A stretch of DNA of 64,000 nucleotides. Source: Zoroaster sp. YZ-2022 (Eukaryota > Echinodermata > Asteroidea > Forcipulatida > Zoroasteridae). Numbering within the stretch: position 1 is the first letter of the stretch; every line of letters begins with the position of its first letter. Location: contig CM055835.1 of assembly GCA_029582265.1 (NCBI GenBank), positions 13,323,498-13,387,497 of the forward strand. Direction: 5' to 3'. The position numbers were made by a program, and so were the translations under genes. The notes beneath the pieces are model-generated. The model was given only the letters and a program-made list of their open reading frames with translations, did not search any database and was not told the origin of the DNA. This document shows, piece after piece, positions 21,804-34,850 of this stretch.

Positions 21804-22505
21804 TTAAAACATCAACTGTTCATAGTCATACTTGTTGCCAAGTCCCCTGACAAACTGCAGATGGAATACAAATCCCTTATGAATAAGCTGCAATGCCCCT
21901 TCCGGTGAATATTCCTCCAAGGGTTTCCTGAGTCTAATCCAATAAGATACAGTTCCAGGAGTAACGTATGCAAAATCGCCTTTGCAATTGATGATGCGGC
22001 GATTCCAATTATTTCCAAGGATGCAGTTCCAAGAATCTAATGATTCTAAGGGAATGCATCTCGCAAGACACACTGGTCGATCCTCCAAAAAGAGGTGGGC
22101 AAATAAATCCCGCTGAATGTCAACGTTCAGTTTTACAATACTGTCCACTTTCCTCATGCAGTGCAAGGACTCCTTCACGGTCGTGCTTAGTCGATGCAGG
22201 AAAAATTCCTTCGTCTCCACTGTATAACTAGTAAGGCACTCTGGAATGTCAACAATATCACAGGCATTCCGCCACTCGTCGTACTGCGAGCTTATCCACT
22301 CGTCGTCTGTGTAGTGAACTTTCACCAAAACGTTGTCGTCCACAGTCTTGGTGTCAATAATTTCAAGAGCATACAACTTTGTTGTTGACCAAGTCTTTTG
22401 CGTTTGGGGACGTTGTGTAATTGGCAGTTGTGGGCCGCTGTGAAGAAGTTTGTAGTCTACAGACTTCTGTTGTCTAGAGCTGTGACGTACATGTACTTCA
22501 GCCAT
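21804..22505 (-). CDS. Chromo/tudor-like domain protein (intact ORF)
   Basis: ATG at 22505 (MAEVHVRHSSRQQKSVDYK), just inside an exon that follows an acceptor at 22521 (TTTAACCCAG). Residues about 40-85 read KLYALEIIDTK, LVKVHYTDDEW, YDEWRNACDIVDI, a layout typical of chromo-barrel or tudor-like beta folds (K-V-H-Y...YDEW). The C-terminal region (VTPGTVSYWIRLRKPLEEYS, then FVRGLGNKYDYEQLMF) is unassigned. 233 codons, no internal stop. It lies directly upstream of the SGDGT-family exon on the same strand. It could be part of the same gene, but I could not find a donor matching the phase of the 21611 acceptor, so I list it separately. Confidence 0.5.
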   Translation of the reverse strand: MAEVHVRHSSRQQKSVDYKLLHSGPQLPITQRPQTQKTWSTTKLYALEIIDTKTVDDNVLVKVHYTDDEWISSQYDEWRNACDIVDIPECLTSYTVETKEFFLHRLSTTVKESLHCMRKVDSIVKLNVDIQRDLFAHLFLEDRPVCLARCIPLESLDSWNCILGNNWNRRIINCKGDFAYVTPGTVSYWIRLRKPLEEYSPEGALQLIHKGFVFHLQFVRGLGNKYDYEQLMF

Positions 22506-24496
22506 CAAAACAGATCAAACCTGGGTTAAATATATAAACAATGTTAAAGGTCATATTGTGCCATTCTCACAACAAAGTACAATCAAGTAGACACATAGTT
22601 GCCATCTTAATTTTTGGACAAGTCCAATGCTAAAATCTGTTTTTCTAAAGGCCCCCCCCCCCCCAAATTTTTTTTTTTTGTCTCGGTGACTTGCCCGAAA
22701 CCCTAGGCGCTATGCAATTTAAACAACAAAAAGGAATTTTGAAGAAAACTGAAAAAAAAAGATAGGCAGGGTTATTTTTTGGGTTAATGACATGTAAAAA
22801 AAAAAAAATAGTAATGCAAAAAATCCTGAGTTTAAAAGCTATGCAAGTGGGATGGTGAGACAAACTCTTTTTTTTCTTGGCCCACTGGCACTGCATCCAG
22901 TCTCCTCACAAGTAATGTACGAGTCGTAACATACAGTAGGTCAGTTTCAAAGTTTTTTTAAGATTCAAATCACATTGATGAAAATTAGGGCCTATCAGTA
23001 TCAACATGATCAAGACAATTTAAAAGTAGGCATTTTTAGAGCCTAATTTTAGCTAAGTTTTTAGACTTAGAGTCTAGAGATTTCACAGAAATGAACATTT
23101 ATAAAAAATTTGCCTACAATGTTGCAAAAAAGTAAGCACTAACCTGTCTTCTGATGGGTGCATAATGTTCTGAAGTTAAGATAGACCATGCAGTAGAGCT
23201 CTTCCTGTATCTGTAGTATTTAACACACCAACACTCAACTCACCAACACACTGCAGTTCGCCCCTGTGAGTGTAGTACTATGGTCCAAAATATCAGTCAC
23301 GCACGTGCCCGTAAAATTCCTCACAGAAATCCGAAGATTTTGCAACGTTATCGTGATATTTTTTCAATAAAACTACACTAGATGTCACTCAGATATGTAT
23401 ATGTATTATAATATCACTTTTAATTGCAATAAATATGTGTAGAAATGCCAATAACGATGAAATTCTAAGGCAACGATGTGTGATGTAGCAAAGGGAAGTA
23501 CAAAAATGGCGCTATCAGTTGATCGATTTGTATGATGTCATCGTCCGGTCGGCCAGCTTCTGAGAAACCCTACATGTGATTGGACCAAAAATTGCGGGTC
23601 TTTCCTCTAAACCAATCGTATCATGTATTATATCAGCAGAAAGAATATTTCATGTAATTTAATATTCCGTCCGAAGGTGTTCACAAAAATCCCGCCAGCG
23701 AATTTGCTGTTGAATTTAGTACGGTGGGTCACGTAGAAGTGGTGAAAATTGTGCTCAATCATCATAGAAAAAATGCAATTTCAGCCAAAAAGGTATTATT
23801 TCCTTCAAAAATCGCAGGCCTATCCCAGTAAAGAAAAGAGTTAAATTTGGTATCATTTTGAAGCAGATACTGTCGTTATTAAAACCTGGGGCGAGGGTGT
23901 TGGGAAAGTTGCTCTACCAGCCGAAGGGAATTAAAATAAATCGCGGGAGGCGCTATTTCGTGATTACTTTGTGTGTAAATTGGGCCGTGTGGGTGATCGC
24001 GGAGCAGATGCGCGCTAGTTTTCCTTATGGTATGCAATCACAGTATCTTCAGTGGTGTAAAATTATCAATGGCTTATCAGTTAGAACTGCCAAAGACTAG
24101 CTTGTAAAGAAAGGAACCGGAAATAAATCAAAGTCGGCAATTAATGAAAAGTTATCTCATTAGCAAAATTAGAGAACATAACCAAAATAAAACGGTGAAA
24201 TCACACATATCAAATACTGGACAATTGTTGCGCTATTGTAAAGTTAGACCACTGAAGTGCTAGAGAGCAAAACCAATCAATGATACCATACAATGACAAT
24301 TGTGAGTATTAATATAATGTAAAACAATAAATTGTGACTCAGCTTGACTTCTGATTGACTTGATCTTGGGTTGACTTGTCCAAACTCCAGAGATACGAGG
24401 TCAGTCAGGGTCCAGCGAATGATCGAGATTTAGGACAGGGATAGGCGAAGAGACGAACCGGGTCGGCTCCCCAAAGCGATACCTATAACTGTACAC
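22506..24496. other. 5' region of the chromo-like gene and non-coding spacer
   Basis: A donor at 23138-23143 on the minus strand (ACAG|GTTAGT) could end a 5'-UTR exon that splices to 22520. Homopolymer runs (C, T, A) occur at 22652-22680 and 22798-22809. The rest has no supported coding sequence. Confidence 0.4.
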
Positions 24497-25380
24497 TGTA
24501 CCAACAGAGCACAACACAAATGAGGCGATAGAGTGATGAAGTCTTCGAACTGATAACTAAGTGTGAGAAGTTATCTAGTAACTTTTACTAAAAATCAAGA
24601 GGGCTTCGATTTTAGTGCTATCGATACCATGCAGTAATGCAGTACATGAAACAGCCGTTTATGTCTTAAGGGACTCCAAAAAATATGGATACTTTAACCT
24701 TGAAGTCTACAACACACACTTGCCCTGATAGGGACACTGTGTTAAATAAAAATGCTAACTCTGTGTATCATGTACAATGTATTCAGTAGGTTACTGGCAC
24801 ATATTAGGTGAACTCTTGAGAATTAATACAATAGCCATAATGAATAATAGAAGATAGGAAATATAGTTTGATCATTTGTGAATAATAGTCACCATAAATA
24901 ACTTTTCTATGAAATGTTAAAAAAATGAGAATTAGCAAATACAACAACTATTGAACTACTGTAGAAAATCCTAATTCTTCTTGCAGAAATACATCTCACA
25001 GAAATACATCTCACAGAAATACATCTCACAGAAATACATCTCAAATAGAATAAAGTGGCTAAAATAAGAATAGGATAACTAGGCTATAAAATTACTAATA
25101 ATCAAAATAAAAAACTAAATACAGGAGTGAATTTATACATCTTGAACTTTGCGGATACAAGTTTAAATCACAGGAGAGATTAACTCCCACTCGGTGTGAT
25201 TTGTACAATTAAATAACCGCAAGGATAAACTTATGAGAATACAACAAAATAAAGTGAGCTTACCTGTACCAACAGAGCACAACACAAATGAGGCGATAGA
25301 GTGATGAAGTCTTCGAACCGATAACTAAGTGTGAGTAGTTATCTAGTAACTTTTACTAAAAATCGAGAGGGCTTCGCTTC
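24497..25380. repeat. Pair of ~115-bp direct repeats 768 bp apart
   Basis: 24497-24612 and 25265-25380 both begin TGTACCAACAGAGCAC and end GAGGGCTTCG with only a few differences. The 650 bp between them has no coding capacity. The arrangement could be a very short LTR element (TRIM-like) or a simple segmental duplication; I saw no convincing primer-binding site. Confidence 0.7.
24984..25043. repeat. 15-bp tandem repeat, 4 copies
   Basis: CAGAAATACATCTCA is repeated four times between the two 115-bp direct repeats. Confidence 0.9.
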
Positions 25381-26353
25381 TGATTTTTGGGGAAGCGAAA
25401 AGGGTATATATATTTTCTGGACTTGGGCTCTGCCAGTGGTCAAAACATTCTCATTGGTGGAAAAACTGTGGTCCCACCTTCTTCTAAGGTGTTAACCAAT
25501 GAGATACCCCAATTATATAAACTAGGGCAAGCTACCAGGGAATACCACCATAAGGGGGAACTTTCCTAATCAATCAAAACGCTGCTAATGAGGGCCAGCA
25601 TTGCCTCACCAAATTGTCTTTACAATTAGCTTAGCTAAAACAATTTATGCCCATAAGAGATTTGAATATGGTGGGAAAAATTGTTCCAACTATGGACCAG
25701 CTGTAGAACAGGAAGTGCATATAAACACCTTGGAATGTGGTATGGCCATCAGGCCCTTAGGTGGCAGCCTTAAGCAGTCAAACATTAAGCAGAATGTAGT
25801 CGGAAACTGTTTTTAAAGGAGCAGTCCCAAACTAACAGGATCCGACACATAGATTATAATTCAGTAATTTTGTAATCAGGTATTTACCAAAGGTGTACAC
25901 TCCCTAAAACAAAAATAATGTGTAAATAAGATAGACTTGGGGTTTTGTTTTTGAAAGGATGATCCCCATTTAATTTGTTAAATAACCTAAAGATGTATCA
26001 CCCATTTTTTGACCATTTCAAATATGGAAATTACTGTACTTAAAAATTATCTTTAAAAATAAATATCAATAGGGATGTTGTTACAGTTACAAAAGTTTCA
26101 AAATAAAATCGTGGTAGGCACCTAATTACTGTTAAAGCTTTTTGACAAATTTATATGGTGTGAAATAGTTAATTTTCATTTCAGATTAAAAATAAAATTG
26201 CAGGGATTCACCAGTGAAAAACTCAAAAACATGGATGATGCATCTTTAGTATGTATATTGTATCTTTATATGTATGTCTACTGAGTGGATACTCTGTTGC
26301 CTGGTGCCTGAACAGCAGGAACATGTATTTCAGAAAAATTGTTTGTCCAAATG
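25381..26353. other. Non-coding spacer
   Basis: A TATA-like GGGTATATATATTTT occurs at about 25401, right of the second direct repeat, followed by a 60-codon plus-strand frame (25387-25569) with no recognisable domain. I see no supported gene. Confidence 0.4.
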
Positions 26354-26588
26354 CAGAGCTGCCAACTCTTCCGGATTCTGCGGAAGACTTCCGTATTTGA
26401 TGGTAATTTACTTACTTAAAATATATGCAAGGAGGCCTCTCCTTTTGGTGCCAAAAAACCTAAAACCCCTGGACCCCACCTGCAAGGGCTCGCTCGCTGC
26501 GTTCGCTCACTGCGTTCGCTTCGATTGAGTCTTTCTGATTAGAAAATTAAATCTTCCTCATTTTCAAAATCATATGTTGGCAGCTCTG
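26354..26588. mobile_element. Short hAT-like MITE with CAAATG target duplication
   Basis: Starts CAGAGCTGCCAAC and ends with its reverse complement GTTGGCAGCTCTG. CAAATG occurs exactly at both flanks (26348-26353, 26589-26594). The left 100 bp is repeated at 53800-53993. It contains a GCTCGCTCGCTGCGTTCGC tract and has no coding capacity. Confidence 0.75.
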
Positions 26589-26754
26589 CAAATGATGCAC
26601 AGTTATTAAGCTGTTATTAACAATTCAGCATTCTCTACACAGAGGTTATCAAGTTATTTAGTGGGTATATACATGTACATGTGTCAATCTTCAAAATGGG
26701 ATCGGCTCTGAAAAAAGATTACAGAAGTTGTAACAAAAAGAAATTTGCATTTTG

Positions 26755-27195
<441 letters not shown>

Positions 27196-27318
27196 ACGGG
27201 GGCCTCCCTGACACTAGACTTGTGTAGCAAATGTACATGTTATATACATCATTTTCTTACATGTACATATCATCTAGCCAACATGTACTGTAGTAACATT
27301 TAGTTGTACGATATCCAT

Positions 27319-27965
27319 AAAGGTGTGTTGTCAGCATTTTAGAGAACACAGCTAGGCCTTGGGACCATGGTCCGAGGCTGAGCTGTGTTGCAACCTCTAC
27401 TTCCTGTTTAACTTTCTTCAAACCTTGATAAGATGCATGTTGGGGCTGAGTACGAGCCACTACCTTGCAAGATACACTTTCCCAGCTGGACGTCAGTTAG
27501 ATAATAATCAGTCGTCTACTATGGTAGACTACTTACGGTACCCATAAATGTGTGTAGTCAGCGTTTAGTGAACACAGCTAGGCCTTGGGACCATGGTCTG
27601 AGGCTGAGCTGTGTTACAACCTCTACTTCCTGCAGAACTTTCTTCAAACCTTGATAAGATGCATGTTGGGGCTGAGTATAGCCACTACCTTGCAAGATAC
27701 ACTTTCCCAGCTGGACGTCAGTTAGATAATAATCAGTCATCTACTATGGTAGACTACTTATGGTACCCATAAAGGTGTGTAGTCGGCGTTTAGTGAACAC
27801 AGCTAGGCCTTAAGACCATGGTCCGAGGCTGAGCTGTGTTACAACCTCTACTTCCTGCAGAACCTTCAGGCTGTGACAAGATGCATGTTGGTGCTGAGAC
27901 TGCCGAGTATGAACCACTAGCTTGCAAGGTACTCTTGCCCAGTAGATAATAATCAGTCATCTACT
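27319..27965. repeat. ~225-bp tandem repeat, about 2.9 units
   Basis: Units starting near 27319, 27545 and 27770 share AACACAGCTAGGCCTT, GACCATGGTC, GAGGCTGAGCTGTGTT, ACAACCTCTACTTCC and GATGCATGTTGG. The third unit is more diverged and ends near 27965. No protein is supported. Confidence 0.85.
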
Positions 27966-29666
27966 TATTAGAATGTGGCACAGAATCCACAAATTCAAGA
28001 TCTGATATACATGTAAGCAGTGTTAAATCTATGCATAGAGATGCAAGGTATCTGGAGGGAGGAGAATACATGTATTACTAATATTGAAATGTTTCCAGGA
28101 CTTCTGAAGCTAACTAAAAAAAATCACACAAGAAGACTCAAGTTTGCTGGACGCTGTTATCGTCACGCTGAGAGGTAAAGTCCATTTGCCCTAGTTGACA
28201 AGCTACAGGACACACACCTTAAAGATTCAACACAGGGACTGTTAACCTGCACGATGGACAGAAAGATGTAAAGTCTGATAACCTGTGAAATCACTGCCTG
28301 AGGATACCACTGCACGTAATTGTACATGTAGTAACAAGTAGAGATGGATCATACTTTGACAAAATTGATTTGGCTGCAACATGAACCTCTTCAGAACAGA
28401 GTAATTGATCTACATGTATGTATGTATAGAGAATGTGCTTAAATAAAGGAATACTGTCTCCCTTAGTCCTTGGTCTGCACGAGGCAGCTAATGCCTTAAA
28501 GAGGTGCTCCCTCCATTTGTAGCCGTATGGTGCCCTCTCCTTCATGTACTGTTCTCATGCGAGTAGGACATGTAGCAGGCTATACCGTCGGAGGAAAAGC
28601 CAAATCAACAATCGAGGCTCAATTGAGAACCTGTTGATATAGCTGATTACTCTGGTAGCTCTTAGCAAGGCGGGAAGGTTGCTGATTTCCTATTAGCTTC
28701 TGAGGGCAATGGTCGACAAGAGTTTGATGGCTTGGACATATTCTTCCTGGAAAGCAGCTGGCAGCTACTAGTTGGCTCATTTTTTCAAGGCTTGTTAGGA
28801 GAAAGGTTAACAAAGTGATGTAATTATTTAAGTTCAACATGCAGCCTTGCAGCAAGAAAATGTACCCGAGTTTGGAGTGATACAGAGAAACGTCAGCAGC
28901 ACTGTCGAACATAATTTTAAACAAGTACATGTACCTCAATGACACAGTACCTCAGTGAGAAACACAGAAACCTCTGCTGCACATATACATGTGTACTTGT
29001 ACGTACAGAACACATGCACTGTACATGTATACCTCAGCTACACACTTCATTAACTCGGTATCTTGGTGAGTGACACAGTGAAACCTCAGTCAGCATAGTA
29101 GAACATACAGGTACCTCAGCAACGCACTTCAGTGAAACGGTACAAGGCTCATTGACGCAATACAATGCACCTCAGTGAGTGACACAGAGAAACCTCAGCA
29201 GCATGAAGAACACATACTTATACCTCAATGACACTGTACCTCAATGTCCTCGGTACCTCGGTGGTTAGTGTCACAAGCAAGGATAGAGTTTAAAATCCCT
29301 CTGGCACATTAAAACTTAATACATGTACGTGTATTATCATGAGATAGGAACTACGTGTACAGTACATCCAAATACGATGCTTAACAATATAAAAAATTAT
29401 TACATCAAACATTATTTGATACCTCTGTGTAGACATTAAATATACATGTACAATTTGGATGTGTTGAACAAATTATTGGTTTGTTACAGCAATACATGTA
29501 CATGTACATGTAACTATCTGAAAAACTTGAAAGTTTGTAAATAATGAACTGTGTCACCTTAGTCATCTAGAATTTATTTTTATTGAATATTTTGTAATTT
29601 ATTTTGAAATAAGTTTTCACTATAAATAATAAATAAGTTTTCAGTAGAAGTGTTCTTTTTTTGTCT

Positions 29667-29697
<31 letters not shown>

Positions 29698-30295
29698 TTA
29701 CACAGGATAAATTGTGGGGAACATACTTGTGGGGTATTTATGTAAGATCTGCACATACAGTACCTTATGGAACCTTGTTTAATGTACCCCATATGGACTG
29801 AATCTGATGTACCCCATAAGAAATCCACAATACTTGTGGTTAATTGATGTAAGTTCTTCACGTGGACTCTTATTTGATGTACCCCACAAGAAATTCACTA
29901 TGGGGTTTCTATTCATGGTTAATGATGCAAGTTCTACACATGGACTCTAAATTTAATTTTGAAGCAGTAAATATTTATTTTTTATTTTTTGAAGCGAAGG
30001 GAAGGGGATGCTGAGTAGGCCCTAATGAGGTCAAATGAGATGTGTACTGCACACAGCATAAATTCAATTCAATTGACACGTTCATGCATTTTTATTCAGT
30101 ATCATTCACATGAACAAACGTCACTGAATATTATATTTTAACAATTGCACAACGATGCATAATAAAATGGAAACTATCAGTTTCATAACAATTACTTATC
30201 CTGAACTTTGTACCTTGATTGGTATGCCAGTGAACTTGTAATGATTGAAGATAAAACATAGGCCTACTGCCTATGGCCTTTCACAGTGTACTAAT
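27966..30295. other. Non-coding, repeat-rich stretch
   Basis: Contains a degenerate ~130-bp repeat with CCTCAGTGAGTGACACAG, AAACCTCAG and GAACACATAC between 28950 and 29260, a ~100-bp imperfect repeat around ATGTACCCCA(T/C)A(A/T)GAAAT between 29700 and 29945, and many ACATGTACATGTA words. No gene is supported. Confidence 0.5.
29668..29697. repeat. (CA)n microsatellite
   Basis: About 14 CA dinucleotides in a row. Confidence 0.95.
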
Positions 30296-30565
30296 GGGTC
30301 ATTCTGTATCAAGTCACCTAAGGGTCCCCATCAGGAAACCCCTCAAATTTGGCTGAAACAAAAATTGAAAACATAGCTTTATCTTTTCAAATTTAGACAA
30401 AACAAAACTTCAGAGCCAAATCCCAATCTACTTTGAATTTGGCTCTGAATTTTTTCTTTATGTGAGTTTGAAGGATCAAGCTATGTTTTGTAATTTTTTA
30501 CTCAAATCTGAGGGGGTCACCTGGGGAAATGTTCAAAATTTAGGTGATTTGACACGGAATGACCC
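30296..30565. mobile_element. 270-bp MITE with GGGTCATTC termini
   Basis: Left end GGGTCATTCTGTATCAAGTC, right end in reverse GGGTCATTCCGTGTCAAATC, both followed by ACCTAA. TAAT is present at both flanks (30292-30295 and 30566-30569). The interior has two further inverted segments (AGAGCCAAAT/ATTTGGCTCT) around 30410-30450. No coding capacity. Confidence 0.75.
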
Positions 30566-31159
30566 TAATGACCATGCTAAGTGTGCCATTGAGGACCAGA
30601 GGCAGTCGGCAAAAATGTCAACATCAAGTATAATTAATTGTAAATTAGAATTCCCAATATTCAAACATTTTATTGTAAACGGTAACAAACAATTACTCCT
30701 ATTATTTAAGCATGTTATATAACAACAAATCATACTAGAATACAGTCTATAATCACAAAACTAAAATCACTTTGTTGGAGCTGGCATTATCATATTACAA
30801 TACTGAGTTGATCAAAAATACCACTATTTGGTCATAATTAAAAACTGTAAACTATATTGAATAAGGTTACTAAAAAATAATACTCTCAACACAAACACTT
30901 ATTGTACTTGAATCTAAAAGCGTATACCAGCTAAGTTTTGAAAAATACTTTCTCTAGAGGAAGCTGCAATGTTTGACTGTGAAATGCCAATATTACATGG
31001 CAATTCAGATGGAATCCTTTTAAATGATAGTTAATTTTGACTATATTTGAACAGCATAAGTTGATATTTGAATAAACAATATTTGATTATTAAATTCTGT
31101 TTTTTTAAATTGTGCATAATAAATGTCCATATCAAAGCATACAGTGTAAAACAAGCAAA

Positions 31160-31162
<3 letters not shown>

Positions 31163-31212
<50 letters not shown>
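31163..31212. repeat. (AT)n microsatellite
   Basis: About 24 TA dinucleotides in a row. Confidence 0.95.
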
Positions 31213-31214
<2 letters not shown>

Positions 31215-33279
31215 TATATGAATATGAATTCATTATTTATAAAACATTTTGTGAGTACTAATCCATCAATAACCCCCGAAAATATGAGTTGAAAATTATT
31301 TTTAATTAGCTTAATTGATGGCAATATGACTGGCACAAGAGTGAAACATTGAAAGTGCAATTGTAAGTTGTGTGATATCACTAACTCTATGAAGATGTTT
31401 ATACTGTCGGATTTGAAACACTACATGTGTGAATAGACCATTTAAGTCTCGTACATATTAAAACATTCCTGAGACTCATGTACATGTCTATTACTTTAAT
31501 GTCTGATAAAAAATAAATGTAAAAATTGCACACTTTAACATTTCCAAGTGTTCGGTTATGCTACAAAATTGCACATTCTATAATCTAGTGAGGTTTGTGT
31601 AAACAACATGAAAATTATTCTACTATGAACTGTGATGGCTATGAAAAGATTATGCGGTGTAGTATTGTGTTGTTTCTAACAGGATATTCTGAAGTTCTTA
31701 AGGAGAAAAACTGGACTCTGATGCTGCATGGTACATAAGTAATGTGGATGAGAATCAGCTTGATGAAGTGCACCAGGAACTGAAACAGGATCCTATAGGT
31801 GGATGTGAGTAGTGTGTGCTCACTGAACTGCATCAGTAGGGCACAAGCGCAGGGACCCACGGGAGAGGAAGGGAGATTGAGATGACCCAAGTCTGAGGAA
31901 AAAAATGATGATAAAACAAGGTCTTATGTAGCCTTAAAATCTGTCAAGGTACTTCACAAACTTTCGAAGAAAATGGGTTTCCATGCCAACCCTCCTCTAA
32001 GACTTGAGCCACCTACACATAAACCCTCAGTCTCCACTAGGACCCCTCCTGATGCAGTTTAGTGAGCATAGACTACCCACATACATGTACTTCGATTTCC
32101 TATCTTCAAAACTTCAAACTGATCCTCCTCCGCAGTAATTTAATAATGGCATGCAGCATCAGAGTCTAGATTTTTTTTCCTGAAGATGACCCGAGTATAC
32201 AAATCAAAGCTTCTAGTTGTTACATCACAATCTCTTTTCAGAACCACACCAACTCATAGACAGATATACCTATGGTGTTACTGAAAACATGTAGGGCAAT
32301 GTTGAGGATAGTATTGCATAATTGGTCATGTAATTATCAAACGAAATACTGCAATGTAACAGTAAATAATAATTAACAAAATAATAATAATACTTTGGGT
32401 ACATCACAAACATCAATTCAACTTTTTATCGGTAACAAAAGTTAGTATTATAAATTTTCTACAACTTGAACAATTTGATGTTAACGATAATTATTAGCAT
32501 GTTGCGATTTCAAATTGATTATTAATGTCTAAACTGACTTGATTTGATGGCGGGTATACTCAAACTAGATTCTTGTAATTAACCCTCAAACGAGGGACCT
32601 TTTTGGTCGTAACGCAAATGCGTGACCCTGTCAGAAACATCTGACACACGGTTTTAATAAGTTAAGAGGGTTTCTTTGGCATTTCCCCAACGATTTTGTT
32701 ATCTAATTGTGTTGTTTACATGTCTAGGTATTGCGGGAATTAATTTAAACTCATTTGTTTGTAAAAAAAAAATTAATAATAATAATTAATTGAAAAAATT
32801 ATTAAATTGCTTTTAATTAGTTCAAAAGAACAAAAAAATTGACAACGAATTGTTTGCTTTTTCTGTTTTGATTATTATTTTATGGATGCCAAAACAGTAT
32901 TATAACGACAACAAGAAGTATAAAAAAAATATAAAAGTGAAAGTTATAATATCACAGAAAAAAATGTACGGAGCCTGAAGGGTCACGTAAAAAAACATTG
33001 TCATGTGCACGCCAAAATAATCTCATGCGCCCCCTACACAAAATTGTATTTTCCTTTGGCATGTCCCTTCAGGGCTCCGTAAACAAATAAACTACATAAA
33101 ATAGTTTTTAGATGTGTTACAAAAACTGGAAGAAGTTGGGGGTGGGTAAAAAACGGGGAAAAAACCCCAAAAATCAACAACAAAAATATTTATAAAATAA
33201 TACCTCCCCCCCCCAAAAAATAAAAAAATAAATAAAAAAATAAAAAAAACAACAACGGATCAACAGTTCCAAATCCAGC
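31213..33279. other. Non-coding stretch left of the piggyBac gene
   Basis: TTAACCCTCAAACGAGGGACC at 32579-32599 starts with TTAA and CCC and contains a small hairpin (CCCTC...GAGGG). It could be the 3' terminus of the piggyBac element whose gene begins at 33280, but no matching end was found beyond 34343. The remaining sequence is AT-rich with no gene. Confidence 0.4.
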
Positions 33280-34343
33280 TCAAAATTCCCCAGCAGCGCA
33301 GGAATTGCATGTCACTGATGTACTTTTCACTGAATGATCCTTGCAGACAAATTTGCGGCAGTGGGAGCATCTTGTTGTTGTGCGTCTGCCTCCTGATCTA
33401 CGAGGGGGGCACTCATTGCAATCGGACAATACGTATTTCCGAGGAGGGGGTGGGGGGTTCTGATTGCGTTTCCAGTCAACGTTGAAGCCCAGGATCTCCA
33501 TGGAATTCGTTGTGATAGTGTGCAGTCCGATAGGATTGGATGCTCGCAACTCAATTTGGGGTTTTACCAGGTCCATGATGAGGTCCGAGTAGTAATCATG
33601 GCGGGAGTGGCGTTGGGCCCATCCTGGATTGAGGCTGCACCACAGTGTGTAGGAATTCAATGCCGCAAGGTTTAGCATGTTGTAAAAGACGGCCAATGGC
33701 CATCTCTTGGTCTTGCGTGAGCAGGAGTACAAACTGCACATCTGGTCGACGGTATCAACCCCTCCTTTGGTTGAGTTATAAAAGTGAATTATGTCTGGCT
33801 TCTGAGTGGTAGGGTTGATTTTCTTGTCATGGTGCATCGATGATAGCAAGAGGACACTCTTTTTGTCTCTAGGGATAAAAGAGACTAGTGTGAGATAGTC
33901 ATTGAAGAGAAAAACTGATGATTTTGCAGGTCTCTTCTTGACGTTTTTGGGGTGAACTTCCTTGGGGATCTCTCTGCGATTCCCCTTGATTGTTCCAACC
34001 AAAGTCATTTTTTTGGTGAGTAGGTGCCTTGCAAGAGCAGAACTTGTAAAGTAGTCATCCGATGTCACGTTCCTCCCAGTGTTGTACAAAGGCTCAACAA
34101 GTGCCTTCACCACTTTTGCGCCAAGGTTTGTCGTCACTTGGTCTCCTTCCTTCCCAAGGTATGGGATGATGTTGAGCACGTAATGGTTGTCCGCATCTAC
34201 GTTCAACCAAAACTTGATTCCATATTTTGCGGGTTTTTTTGGCATGTATTGTCTGAATGGACATCGCCCTCTGAATGGAACCAACTGTTCTTCAATTGTG
34301 ACACAATCACCGGCGATGTAGAATCCGGAGAAGTCGCCCCTTC
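33280..34343 (-). pseudogene. piggyBac-type transposase, 5'-truncated
   Basis: An open frame of about 350 codons covers the central and C-terminal part of a piggyBac (PGBD-like) transposase: GDCVTIEEQLVPFRGRCPFR, KPAKYGIKFW, VTSDDYFTSSALA, GGVDTVDQM, KTKRWPLAVFYNMLNLA, and a C-terminal Cys-rich zinc region (CNEC, CSHC, CKDH, CNSC). These are the standard ordered landmarks of the family. The frame is closed upstream by a TAG at about 34344, and the N-terminal roughly 200 residues are absent. The usual first catalytic Asp in the DEQL motif is Glu here (EEQL), which with truncation suggests an inactive copy. Full-length relatives are about 550-650 residues. Confidence 0.9.
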
Positions 34344-34674
34344 TCTAACAGCACACCATTGCCAATATCAACCTGTATTAAGAGATAACAAAAATCTTTT
34401 GGTGATTGACCTAAAAAAAGCATCAGGCTAGGAACTGAAAAAAGGCATGACAAGCTAAATTAGTCAGTACTCTGAACTCTTGGCCAATGCTGTTATGTTA
34501 CATTACACAATGCACAGTACGGTGTTTCGAAGCATGTCAGTGAATAATAATGCATGCATCTCTTTCGATTTTTACTGGTGACAATCATATTTTAAACTTT
34601 TATCACTTAGCATTTTCAATCCTCAAAAAGCAATATTTTATGAAAACAATGTTTCGATATTCAAAATAAATTAC

Positions 34675-34850
34675 CTTTGCAGAGGCCTTCACATCGGATT
34701 TTGGTGTGGTAGGGGCTTCAAGTGTCGCTTGAGGTTGAGGGGCTGGAAGTTGAGGGGCTTGAGGTGCTTGAGGTCGAGGGGCTGACATGCGTTGCCGTCC
34801 AGTAACCTCCCTCTGATAATTTCTGAGGTGACCCACTATGTTGTGTAGTT
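34675..34850 (-). CDS. Unknown multi-exon gene, Pro/Gln-rich exon
   Basis: Bounded by an acceptor (CTGTAATTTAG) and a donor (GCAAAG|GTAATT). It reads LHNIVGHLRNYQREVTGRQR, then a run of APQAPQ/PQP repeats and TTPKSDVKASAK. It is the most downstream exon found of a minus-strand gene whose other exons are at 35500-35716 and 36830-37023. No known domain; composition suggests a disordered linker. Confidence 0.5.

Noticed and set aside
32579..34343. Complete piggyBac element with both ends
   Set aside because: A plausible TTAACCC end is on the left only; no matching end was found on the right and the gene lacks its N-terminus.
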